This document shows, one piece after another, positions 56,953-64,000 of a stretch of 64,000 nt of DNA. Source of the stretch: Myxococcales bacterium (lineage in GTDB: Bacteria; Myxococcota_A; Polyangia; Nannocystales; Nannocystaceae); NCBI GenBank assembly GCA_020633335.1, contig JACKDU010000001.1:62001-126000 (forward strand), read 5' to 3'. A program made the translations under genes and the position numbers. Every line of letters starts with the position of its first letter. Position 1 is the first letter of the stretch. The notes below the pieces were generated by a model. The model did not search any database. It had not been told where the DNA came from and was given only the letters and a program-made list of their open reading frames with translations.

Positions 56953-58233
56953 ATGTCGGAGCGGACGACGCAGGGGGTGACGCAGGGGGATGCGGCGAGG
57001 CGTCCAGGGCTCCGCGCCTGCGGGCGGCGGGGTCCGCTCCGTACGCTCCTCGGGCTCGGGCTCGGCCCGCTCCTCGTCGGGCTCATCGGGGGCTTCGTCG
57101 GGCTCGAGGCGCCGCAGGCGATCGGCGCCGAGCCGGCCGCGGACGCCGGCCAGGCCAAGGAGACGCCGCGGATCAAGCCGACCAAGCCCCCACGGGGGGC
57201 TCCCAAGCCGCGCTCGCCGGGGCGTCGCCAGGAGCAGGGCGTGCCGGCGACGGTCGCCGCCCCCGATCTCGCCAAGCTCCCGCGGGTCGCCGATCCCCCG
57301 GTGGTCCCCGGGCTCGCCCCGAGCTTCGCCGGGATCACCGGGCTCGTCGGTCCGGCGATCGGCTGGAGCGGCAGCCTCGCCGAGCCGGCCTTCGACGACC
57401 GCCGCCGCCGCTTCCCCCAGGCCAGCCGGCCCGCGCCCTTCGGCGGCACCCTCAAGGCCGGCGAGCGCTTCCGCTACGACGTGACCTTCGGCGGCAACCC
57501 GACCGGGATCGCCGAGGCCCAGGTCGCGGCCCGCGAGCCCGGCGAGTTCGGCGCCCCGGATCGCCTCCGCCTCGAGGGCTTCGCGCGGACCTCGGGGGTC
57601 GTCTCGCTCCTCACCACGCTCACCTACGAGATCACCACCTGGATCGACGCCGAGACCGGCGCGCCGATCGATCACCAGGCGGTGACCAAGCGGTCGGGGA
57701 TGGGCCGCAGCCGCCGCCGCGAGGTCGAGACCAGCTACCTCGGCCGCGGCCAGGTCGAGATCGTCGACACCCGGATCGCCGAGAAGACCTCGTCGACGAC
57801 GATCCGCCGGCGGATCCCGGTCGACACCTTCGACGCCCTCGGGATCATGGCCTGGGTGCGGGCGCTCGATCTCGAGGCCGGCGAGCGGGCGCGGGCCTAT
57901 GGGCTCGACGGCAAGGTCCTCCTCCGGGTCGACGTCGTCGGCAAGGGCAAGTCGCGCCTCGACCCGATGCCCTCGATCGGCACCGCGATCGGCCTCAAGA
58001 GCGACGACGTCTACGAGCTGGAGGGCTCGATAACGCGGGTCGACAGCCAGGGCGTCCCAATTCCCGGCAAAAAAGCGTATAAACTCCGGGTGTGGGTTAG
58101 CAGCGACGGTCGGCGGATCCCGTTGGTGCTCGAGAGCGACGTCTGGCTCGGCGTCGTCCGCTTGATCCTGAACCAGTACGATCCGCCCGTGAGCGGCGAA
58201 GCCGGCACCTCCGCGCCTGGCGACGCGCCGTGA
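56953..58233 (+). CDS. DUF3108 exported protein
   Basis: The 426-residue protein has one N-terminal hydrophobic helix (about 30-55) and a Pro/Lys/Ala-rich linker to about 150. The C-terminal domain (about 160-420) matches DUF3108: FGGTLKAGERFRYDVTFGGNPTGIAEAQV, TYEITTWIDAETGAPI, and RVWVSSDGRRIPLVLESDVWLG. The last region resembles beta-strand repeats of outer-membrane-lipid transport-associated proteins. The function is unknown. It is divergent from pdxA and is followed after 85 bp by a Ser/Thr kinase gene. Confidence 0.85.
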   Translation: MSERTTQGVTQGDAARRPGLRACGRRGPLRTLLGLGLGPLLVGLIGGFVGLEAPQAIGAEPAADAGQAKETPRIKPTKPPRGAPKPRSPGRRQEQGVPATVAAPDLAKLPRVADPPVVPGLAPSFAGITGLVGPAIGWSGSLAEPAFDDRRRRFPQASRPAPFGGTLKAGERFRYDVTFGGNPTGIAEAQVAAREPGEFGAPDRLRLEGFARTSGVVSLLTTLTYEITTWIDAETGAPIDHQAVTKRSGMGRSRRREVETSYLGRGQVEIVDTRIAEKTSSTTIRRRIPVDTFDALGIMAWVRALDLEAGERARAYGLDGKVLLRVDVVGKGKSRLDPMPSIGTAIGLKSDDVYELEGSITRVDSQGVPIPGKKAYKLRVWVSSDGRRIPLVLESDVWLGVVRLILNQYDPPVSGEAGTSAPGDAP

Positions 58234-58318
58234 ATTTTTCCCAACGCCGCCCGGGGGGAGGTTATGAGTTACTCTCCCGCGGCGGGCGGGGTGCACCCCC
58301 ACAACGTCGTCTTCGGCC

Positions 58319-59797
58319 ATGTCGCAACGCTATCGCCCTCTCTACAAGCTCGACGCTGGCGGCATGGCCGAGGTCTATGTCGCCGAGGCGGTGTCGATGG
58401 CTGGCTTCTCCAAGAAGGTCGCCATCAAGAGGATTCTCCCGGGCCTGATCAAGGATCAGCGCTTCGTCCGGATGTTCCTCGACGAGGCCCGGATCTCGCT
58501 CCGCCTCAACCACGCGAACATCGTCTCGGTCTTCGACATCGGCGAGAGCGAGAGCACCTACTTCATCGTCATGGAGTTCGTCGAGGGGACGAACCTCAAG
58601 ACGATGCTGGAGCACGCGGCCAAGCGCCAGCAGACCCTGCCGATCCAGCTCACCTGCTGGATCGTCAACGAGATCCTCAAGGGGCTCGAGTACGCCCACC
58701 GCCTCACCGACAACGAGACCGGCGCGCCGATGGGGATCGTCCACCGCGACATCTCGCCGCCGAACATCCTGGTCTCGTGGAACGGTGAGGTGAAGCTCAC
58801 CGACTTCGGCCTCGCCAAGGCGACCACCCAGCTCGAGTCGACCGACCCCGGCGTGGTCAAGGGCAAGTACTCCTACCTCTCGCCCGAGGCGGCCCACGCC
58901 CAGGCGGTCGACCACCGCTCCGACGTCTTCGCGGTCGGCATCCTCGCCTTCGAGATGCTCACCGGTCGCCGCCTCTTCAAGGGCAAGAACGACTTCCAGA
59001 CCATCGCCATGGTCCGCCAGGCGGAGGTCCCGAGCATCCGGTCCTTCAACAAGGACATCCCCAAGGAGCTCGAGAAGATCATCATGAAGGCGCTGACGAA
59101 GGACGTCAGCCAGCGCTACCAGAGCGCCGACGAGTTCTCCCACGACCTCCTCTCCTTCCTCTTCTCGAAGCGGATGATGGTCGGCGCCCGCGACGTGATC
59201 GAGTGGGTCAAGCCGATCCGCGAGGAGCGCGACAAGGAGATCGCCGCCCAGCGCCAGCAGGCGGAGAAGGAGGTCTCCCCTGGCGGCACCAACCTCTTCC
59301 TCGACCTGATCCAGGAGGAGATGATGCACTTCCGGTCGATCGGCGAGGGCGAGGGGCCGGCCGGCGCGAAGCCGGTGGTCGCCGCGGGGTCGATGATCCC
59401 GCCGGCCCAGATGGGCGCCCCCGATCCCTCGAAGCCGATCGACATCGGCGCCTTCTCGCCGGGCTCCGGGACCCTCGGGCTCTCGCCGACGCCGACGCCG
59501 GTGCCCGGCCCCGGCAACATCCCGTCGATGGCCGACGCGCTCGGGCTCGATCTCCCGGTGGTCGGCAGGCCGAAGGAGCAGGAGAAGGAGGGCGGGAGCC
59601 CCGTGCGGCCGCGGGCCGGCAACGGCGCTGGCGGGCCGCGGGCGGCCGGCGCCGAGTCCAAGCCCAAGCTCCCGCCCTCGCTCGCGCCGCCGATGCCGAC
59701 GGTCGCCGAGTCGTCGTCCTCGCCGCTCCTCTACATCATCGTCGCGCTCGTCGGGGTCGCGGGGGTGGTGATCTACTTCGTGATCAGCGGCGGATGA
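58319..59797 (+). CDS. Eukaryotic-type Ser/Thr protein kinase with C-terminal membrane helix
   Basis: The 492-residue protein has a Hanks-type kinase domain (about 5-270): K37 in VAIKR, E57-like helix in FLDEARI, HRDISPPN (H142, D144, N149) and DFGLA (162-166), and the activation segment with GKYSYLSPEAA. The glycine loop is atypical (LDAGGMAEVY), and the usual lysine two residues after the catalytic Asp is Ser, as often in myxobacterial kinases. A Pro/Gly/Ala-rich linker follows, then one hydrophobic helix at the C-terminus (LLYIIVALVGVAGVVIYFVI), so the kinase faces the cytosol with its tail in the membrane. The gamma-carbonic-anhydrase gene overlaps its stop by 4 bp. Confidence 0.9.
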   Translation: MSQRYRPLYKLDAGGMAEVYVAEAVSMAGFSKKVAIKRILPGLIKDQRFVRMFLDEARISLRLNHANIVSVFDIGESESTYFIVMEFVEGTNLKTMLEHAAKRQQTLPIQLTCWIVNEILKGLEYAHRLTDNETGAPMGIVHRDISPPNILVSWNGEVKLTDFGLAKATTQLESTDPGVVKGKYSYLSPEAAHAQAVDHRSDVFAVGILAFEMLTGRRLFKGKNDFQTIAMVRQAEVPSIRSFNKDIPKELEKIIMKALTKDVSQRYQSADEFSHDLLSFLFSKRMMVGARDVIEWVKPIREERDKEIAAQRQQAEKEVSPGGTNLFLDLIQEEMMHFRSIGEGEGPAGAKPVVAAGSMIPPAQMGAPDPSKPIDIGAFSPGSGTLGLSPTPTPVPGPGNIPSMADALGLDLPVVGRPKEQEKEGGSPVRPRAGNGAGGPRAAGAESKPKLPPSLAPPMPTVAESSSSPLLYIIVALVGVAGVVIYFVISGG

Positions 59798-60312
59798 TCG
59801 AGGCGTTCAAGGGGCTCTCGCCGCGGATCGACGCGGCGGCCTTCGTGCACGAGCGGGCGGTGCTGATCGGCGACGTGACGATCGGCCGCGACTCGAGCGT
59901 GTGGCCGGGCGCGGTCCTCCGCGGCGACGACGCGCCGATCATCATCGGCGACGAGACCTCGATCCAGGACGGCACGGTGATCCACGCGACCGAGGGGGTC
60001 TCGGCGACCACCGTCGGCTCGCGGGTGACCGTCGGCCACGGGGTGATCCTCCACGGCTGCACGATCGGCGACGAGTGCCTGATCGGCATGGGGGCGATCG
60101 TCCTCGACAACGCGGTCGTCGAGTCCGGCGCCTTCGTCGGCGCCGGCGCCCTGGTGCCGCCGAACAAGATCGTCCGCCGCGGGCAGCTCTTCCTCGGCAA
60201 CCCCGGGCGAGCCGTCCGCGAGCTCGCCGCGCGCGACTACGAGTGGATCGAGCACTCCTGGCGGGCCTACGTCCAGCGGACCCGCGAGTACCGGGCCGAG
60301 CGCGCGGGCTAG
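59794..60312 (+). CDS. Gamma-class carbonic anhydrase-like protein
   Basis: The 172-residue left-handed beta-helix protein carries the hexapeptide repeats and three zinc histidine positions of gamma-carbonic anhydrases: TVIHATEG, TVGHGVILHGC (two His) and the surrounding GDVTIGRDSSVWPGAVLRGD and IGMGAIVLDNAVV strands. It is of the short YrdA/PaaY-like type, for which carbonic anhydrase activity is variable. ATG at 59794 overlaps the kinase stop as ATGA, which implies translational coupling to the kinase; this linkage is unusual and the start is chosen for it. Confidence 0.9.
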   Translation: MIEAFKGLSPRIDAAAFVHERAVLIGDVTIGRDSSVWPGAVLRGDDAPIIIGDETSIQDGTVIHATEGVSATTVGSRVTVGHGVILHGCTIGDECLIGMGAIVLDNAVVESGAFVGAGALVPPNKIVRRGQLFLGNPGRAVRELAARDYEWIEHSWRAYVQRTREYRAERAG

Positions 60313-60358
60313 CGCGTCGCTCGAGCCGCCCGCGGCGGGCGGGCCCAGGCGTTCGGAT

Positions 60359-60375
60359 CTGTCTCTTTGGTCAGG
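60359..60375 (+). repeat. Dispersed element CTGTCT-N4-GGTCAGG, degenerate copy 6
   Basis: CTGTCT-CTTT-GGTCAGG lies between convergent genes and overlaps the stop codon of the trypsin gene. It has two differences from the consensus. Confidence 0.4.
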
Positions 60376-61336
60376 CGACGCGGAGGCGACGTCGACGCCC
60401 CGTCGCCGCGGCGAGGAGGATCAGGAGGCCGAGGTCGAGCGGCGTCGACGGGGCGGCGATCGAGCAGCCGCCGCCGCGGGTCTTCGGCGGGGTGGTGTCG
60501 AGGCACTCGCCGTCGGCGCAGCCCTCGGGCAGGAGATCGATGCCGGTGGCCTCGCGGATCCACGGGAGCGCCGCGAAGGGGACCCCGTAGATCCCGCGGC
60601 CGGTGCCGCAGGGCGAGACCCCGCGCGAGGTGATCCCGATCAGCCGCCAGGAGCCGTCGCTGAGCTGGGCGAAGACCGGCCCTCCGGAGTCGCCGCCGCA
60701 GGTGTCGCGGTTCGGCTCGCCGGCGATGAACTCGGTGCCGAGGTGGGAGAAGCCGGTGATCTTGGTGGTCACCGACTCCTTGTGGCCGACCTCGTCCATC
60801 TGCAGGGCGCCGCCGTCGTCGGGGTCGCGGATCGCCCCGAAGCCGACGATGAGCACCTCGTGGTCGACCTTCATCACCTCGTCCCACTCCGCCTGATCGA
60901 CGAGCGGCGGGATCAGGGGGACGCCGACCGCCTCGTCGGCGAGGACGACGTAGCCGAAGTCGTGGACGTCCTGGTCGCACTCGCCGAAGCAGTAGTCGGG
61001 GTGGGTGCCGAAGTCGACGCCAGCGGTCCGGAGGCGGTCGTCTGTCGTGTAGAGCGAGCCGCCGAAGATCACCAGGAGGGAGTCGAAGGTCGACGCCTCC
61101 TCGAGGCAGTGGGCGGCCGTGAGGGCGGTCTTGGTGTCGAGGAGGACGCCGGTGCAGATGTGGGCCTCGTCGACGCCGATCCCCGTGTTGATCCCGACGA
61201 TCGCCACCGCCGAGAGCCACTCACCGTCGGCGACCGGCTCGCCGCCGACGATCGGCTGCGGCGGCGGGGTCGGGGCGGTGATCGAGCCCGCCGGCGCGAG
61301 CGCGGCGACGACGAGGAGGTGGGCGAGGGGGGGCAC
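60371..61336 (-). CDS. Trypsin-like serine protease with MYXO-CTERM tail
   Basis: The 321-residue secreted protease (signal peptide to about residue 23) has the full chymotrypsin-family triad: H76 in TAAHCL, D126 in HDFGYV and S217 in GDSGGP. The mature N-terminus IVGGEPVADGEW (from I29) implies zymogen activation. The C-terminus is a MYXO-CTERM-like sorting signal: GGGCS (C291), a hydrophobic stretch LLILLAAATG and RRRR at the end, which in myxobacteria is processed and may lead to surface attachment. The start is GTG at 61336, 8 nt after TATCCT. Confidence 0.92.
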   Translation of the reverse strand: MPPLAHLLVVAALAPAGSITAPTPPPQPIVGGEPVADGEWLSAVAIVGINTGIGVDEAHICTGVLLDTKTALTAAHCLEEASTFDSLLVIFGGSLYTTDDRLRTAGVDFGTHPDYCFGECDQDVHDFGYVVLADEAVGVPLIPPLVDQAEWDEVMKVDHEVLIVGFGAIRDPDDGGALQMDEVGHKESVTTKITGFSHLGTEFIAGEPNRDTCGGDSGGPVFAQLSDGSWRLIGITSRGVSPCGTGRGIYGVPFAALPWIREATGIDLLPEGCADGECLDTTPPKTRGGGCSIAAPSTPLDLGLLILLAAATGRRRRLRVA

Positions 61337-61344
61337 GGAGACTC

Positions 61345-61350
61345 AGGATA
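61345..61350 (-). promoter_or_regulatory. -10 hexamer TATCCT for the protease gene
   Basis: TATCCT on the minus strand ends 8 nt before the GTG at 61336; supports that GTG start. Confidence 0.4.
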
Positions 61351-61405
61351 GCAGCGGCGCGCGGGGCGGGGAGGGGCAGCCTGTCGCAGCGCGGCGGGGA
61401 GGAGC

Positions 61406-61431
61406 GCGGCCGCCCCGGATGGGGCGGCCGC
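61406..61431 (-). terminator. 11-bp perfect hairpin downstream of the first vWA paralogue
   Basis: GCGGCCGCCCC and GGGGCGGCCGC pair perfectly around a GGAT loop, about 60 nt after the stop of the vWA gene. No T-tract follows, so it is either a terminator acting by stem strength or an RNA-stabilising hairpin. Confidence 0.5.
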
Positions 61432-61492
61432 GATCGCCGCCGGGGCTCGCCGGTCGCGGGGCGGCCGGTCGGGGGCGGCCGGTCGCAGGATC

Positions 61493-62770
61493 TCAGGGGC
61501 TCTCGGGGCAGCCGTAGACCGCGTCGAGGGCCCCTGACATCTGGAAGTCGGCGCATGCCTTGCCGCAGAGGCGGAGCGTGTCCATCTCGGGCGAGCTGTA
61601 CATCCAGCCGTCCTCGCTCTCGCAATCGGTCACCATCGTGCTGCCGTAGTCGAACCCGTCGATCGTGATCTCGACGTAGCTCGGGAAGTCGGGGGCGGGG
61701 TCGAGGATGACGTCGCAGGAGATCACGTCGGTGACGATCGCCTCGAGCGCGGCCTGGAGCTCGATCTGGTTCTGCGAGTTGTAGAACTTCTCGTCGCCCT
61801 CCCGCGCCTTGCCGCCGGCGATCGCCAGCTCGTTGAGCTTCTGGAAGGTGTTGGTCGCGTCAGGGTTGCCGTCCTGCTTGGTCTCGGAGGTCTGGTCCTG
61901 GATGTCGATGCCGACGACGAAGGTCGCGATCCCGGCGGCGGCGGCCTCGGCGAGGACCGGGGCGAGCGCCTCGTCGTAGACCTCGAAGCGCTGGGTCTCG
62001 TCGGCCGCCTCGAGCGAGCAGTTGGCGGCGCCGTCGGTGACGAGGATCAGATACTTCGGGTGGCCGTCGTCGATCGCCGCGAGGTGGTCGATCGCGGTGA
62101 GGACCCCGGCGCGGGTCGGGGTGCCGCCGGCGATCTGGGCGCTGGAGGCGCTCTCCGGCGGCAGGCTGGCGAGGACGGTCGCGCCGTTGCTCGCGCCCAC
62201 CGGCACGTCGGGGCTCGCCTCGACCAGGCAGGCGTTCGCGCTGTACTCGGACTTCGCCTTCTTCGAGGGGAAGAGGGTCATGCCGAGGTTCATCGAGTTG
62301 TCGAAGTCGGTGGCGACGAACTCGACGACGTTGAAGAGCGAGTACCAGCGGGTGACGTCGGGGGTCTGGGGGTCGGCGTCGCCGTCCCACGAGTTGGCGA
62401 CCATCGAGCCCGACTTGTCGAGGACGAGCATCACGTTCGGGGAGATGACGGGGACGTTGACCTGGGCATCGCCGCACTTGAACTGGCAGACGCCGTCCTT
62501 GCAGCGCTGGTCCTCGGGACAGTCCGCGTCCTCCTCGCAGATCCCGTCGCCGCCGGTCGACGAGGAGGCGCTCGCGCCCTCGGTGTCGCTGGTCTCATCG
62601 CCGCCGCTCGAGGTCGAGTCGGTGGCGCTCGCGGTCGAGGTCGCGGTGATCGTGACCGTCGCGATCCCGGGATCGCTCGGGTCCGTCTTCGGGTCCTCGA
62701 CGCAGGCGGAGAGGCCGAGGGCAGCGAGGGTGGTCAGGAGGGTGGACGAAGTGCGGCTCGTGCGATGCAT
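61493..62770 (-). CDS. vWA-domain lipoprotein, paralogue 1
   Basis: The 425-residue lipoprotein has lipobox LSAC (C23), a Ser/Thr linker, a small EGF-like Cys cluster (CEEDADCPEDQRCKDGVCQFKC, about 76-98) and a vWA domain. MIDAS residues appear in VMLVLDKSGSMV (DxSxS) and ILVTDGAANCS. Two-thirds of the C-terminal part, including GGTPTRAGVLTAIDHL and YNSQNQIELQAALEAIVT, is nearly identical to the paralogue upstream, so they arose by recent tandem duplication. The role is probably adhesion or calcium/magnesium-dependent ligand binding on the cell surface. A GGAG ribosome binding site lies about 8 nt before the ATG. Confidence 0.9.
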   Translation of the reverse strand: MHRTSRTSSTLLTTLAALGLSACVEDPKTDPSDPGIATVTITATSTASATDSTSSGGDETSDTEGASASSSTGGDGICEEDADCPEDQRCKDGVCQFKCGDAQVNVPVISPNVMLVLDKSGSMVANSWDGDADPQTPDVTRWYSLFNVVEFVATDFDNSMNLGMTLFPSKKAKSEYSANACLVEASPDVPVGASNGATVLASLPPESASSAQIAGGTPTRAGVLTAIDHLAAIDDGHPKYLILVTDGAANCSLEAADETQRFEVYDEALAPVLAEAAAAGIATFVVGIDIQDQTSETKQDGNPDATNTFQKLNELAIAGGKAREGDEKFYNSQNQIELQAALEAIVTDVISCDVILDPAPDFPSYVEITIDGFDYGSTMVTDCESEDGWMYSSPEMDTLRLCGKACADFQMSGALDAVYGCPESP

Positions 62771-63018
62771 GGTCGGGTCTCCGGCGATCTGCGGGCGTGT
62801 CTCTCCGCGGAGCGCCAGCTGCCTCTCGGGACATCCCGGGCCGCTGGCTCTCGCTTCACCTCCTCTGACACCGGGCCTCGGGGGCCTTCCGGATCTTTTT
62901 CCGCGCGGCGGGGCCTGGGCCCCCCGGCGTCGCTCCGCTCGTCGGCTCCGCGTGCTTCGAAAAGGGCGAGGGCCGCCCTCTCGGACGGCCCTCGGCCTCG
63001 CCAGCGGCGCTCCTCCGG
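62771..63018. other. Intergenic gap between vWA paralogues
   Basis: This 248-bp stretch contains the terminator of the upstream paralogue and the leader of the downstream one; there is also a GATCTTTTTCC patch near 62891-62901. No gene is seen. Confidence 0.5.
62960..62993 (-). terminator. Intrinsic terminator of vWA paralogue 2
   Basis: On the minus strand GAGGGCCG (62993-62986) pairs with CGGCCCTC (62975-62968), and TTTT (62963-62960) follows shortly after. It begins about 25 nt after the stop at 63019, the best textbook rho-independent terminator in the window. Confidence 0.75.
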
Positions 63019-64000
63019 CTAGCCGGAGCTCGGGCACTTGTACTGGGCGTCGAGGTTGCCGCTCCCCTGGAAGTCGGCGCAGGCCTGACCGCAGAGCTGG
63101 ATCTGCATGTAGGTGTCGTCGACGAACTTCCAGCCGTCCTCGCTCGCGCAGTCGGTGACCTGCTTGGCGCCGTAGGGGACGCCGTCGACCGTGACCTCGA
63201 CGAACTTCGGGTACTTGGGCACCGGGTTGAGGTCGATGACGCAGGGGAGCACCTGCTGGGCGATCGCCGTGAGCGCGTCCTGCAGCTCGATCTGGTTCTG
63301 CGAGTTGTAGAACTGCTCGTTCGGGTCGTTCTTCGGCACGCCGCCCGCGACCGCGAGCTCGTTGAGCTTCTGGAAGGTGTTGGTCGAGTCGGGGTTGCCG
63401 TCCTGCTTGGCCTCGGAGGTGACGTCCTGGATGTCGATGCCGACGACGAAGGTCGGGATCCCGTTGGTCGCCGCGTCGGCGACCACCTGGGTGAGCGCGT
63501 CGTCGTAGACCTCGAAGCGCTGGGTCTCGTCGGCGGCCTCGAGCGAGCAGTTGGCGGCGCCGTCGGTCACCAGGATCATGAACTGCGGGAGGCCGTCCAT
63601 GATCCCCGAGAGGTGATCGATCGCGGTGATCATGCCGGCGCGGGCCGGGGTGCCGCCGGCGATCTGGGCGCTGGTGGCGTTCTCCGGCGGCATGCTGGCG
63701 AGGATCGTCGGCCCGTTGGTCGGCGCGGTCGGCACGTCCGGGGTCGCCTCGACCAGGCAGGCGTTGATGTTGTACTCGGACTTCGCCTTCTTCGACGGGT
63801 AGAGGACCATGCCGAGGTTCATCGAGTTGTTGAACTCGGTGGCGATGAACTCGACGACGTTGAAGAGCGAGTACCAGCGGGTGACGTCGGGGGTGTTGGG
63901 GTCGGCGTCGCCGTCCCACTGGTTGGCGACCATCGAGCCCGACTTGTCGAGGACGAGCATGACGTTCGGGGTGGTGATCGGGATCTCGATCACGGCCTCG
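63019..64000 (-). CDS. vWA-domain lipoprotein, paralogue 2 (N-terminus outside window)
   Basis: Only the last 326 residues lie in the window. They consist of the vWA domain with MIDAS motif VMLVLDKSGSMV and ILVTDGAANCS, and the same C-terminal domain as paralogue 1 with its conserved cysteines (VTDCASEDGW, LCGQACADFQGSGNLDAQYKC). Long stretches such as DGDADPNTPDVTRWYSLFNVVEF are almost the same in both. The signal peptide and linker should lie beyond 64000. It is transcribed towards paralogue 1 and ends at its own terminator. Confidence 0.9.
   Translation of the reverse strand, partial: EAVIEIPITTPNVMLVLDKSGSMVANQWDGDADPNTPDVTRWYSLFNVVEFIATEFNNSMNLGMVLYPSKKAKSEYNINACLVEATPDVPTAPTNGPTILASMPPENATSAQIAGGTPARAGMITAIDHLSGIMDGLPQFMILVTDGAANCSLEAADETQRFEVYDDALTQVVADAATNGIPTFVVGIDIQDVTSEAKQDGNPDSTNTFQKLNELAVAGGVPKNDPNEQFYNSQNQIELQDALTAIAQQVLPCVIDLNPVPKYPKFVEVTVDGVPYGAKQVTDCASEDGWKFVDDTYMQIQLCGQACADFQGSGNLDAQYKCPSSG

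Overview
This 64 kb window is very GC-rich and comes from a myxobacterium, most likely of the suborder Nannocystineae (Nannocystis / Plesiocystis / Enhygromyxa-like). The evidence is the abundance of lipoproteins with Ser/Thr/Gly linkers after the lipobox, Myxococcus-type cysteine-rich repeats, a MYXO-CTERM sorting tail, a eukaryotic-type Ser/Thr kinase with an HRDISPPN loop, and many FG-GAP and von Willebrand A (vWA) secreted proteins. About 45 genes are supported. There is no rRNA, tRNA, CRISPR array, insertion sequence or prophage, and no gene-free stretch longer than about 260 bases. Long antisense open frames occur throughout because of GC skew at third codon positions; they are not listed.

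Layout. 1-10 kb: a partial Cys-rich lipoprotein, an ABC1/UbiB kinase, tRNA thiolase TtcA, a small unknown gene, an omega-amidase/aminotransferase pair, a second aminotransferase and a glucose-dehydrogenase-like diheme lipoprotein. 10-25 kb: acyltransferase, MpaB-like protein, PI-PLC-X lipoprotein, lipase maturation factor, Hpt, esterase, DPP III-like peptidase, Ski2-like helicase, a degenerate M61-like lipoprotein and an unusual PfkB-kinase / NtrC-type AAA+ fusion. 25-39 kb: mostly surface and secreted proteins (beta-propellers, an M16 peptidase pair, lipoproteins, a coiled-coil protein, an FG-GAP protein abutting a 5'-truncated metalloprotease, a vWA lipoprotein). 39-45 kb: a two-gene ATP-dependent reductase system (HgdB/double-cubane-type protein plus a 1259-residue activase) behind a striking 18-bp palindrome. 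45-52 kb: SDR, cupin, FAD monooxygenase with divergent LysR regulator, HAD-IG nucleotidase, Crp/Fnr regulator and a lipoprotein. 52-64 kb: UvrA with a histone-H1-like tail, PdxA, a DUF3108 protein, a Ser/Thr kinase overlapping a gamma-carbonic anhydrase, a MYXO-CTERM trypsin and two tandem vWA paralogues, the second running off the window.

Two patterns cut across the window. First, at least 16 genes have a TANNNT hexamer ending only 6-10 nt before the start codon, usually without a Shine-Dalgarno sequence, which points to leaderless or near-leaderless transcription as a common mode. Second, a short intergenic element, RTGTCY-N4-GGACAGG, recurs in gaps between genes, mainly between converging genes. 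The strongest candidates for an undescribed system are the PfkB-AAA+ fusion, the reductase/activase pair with its operator, and the dispersed element.
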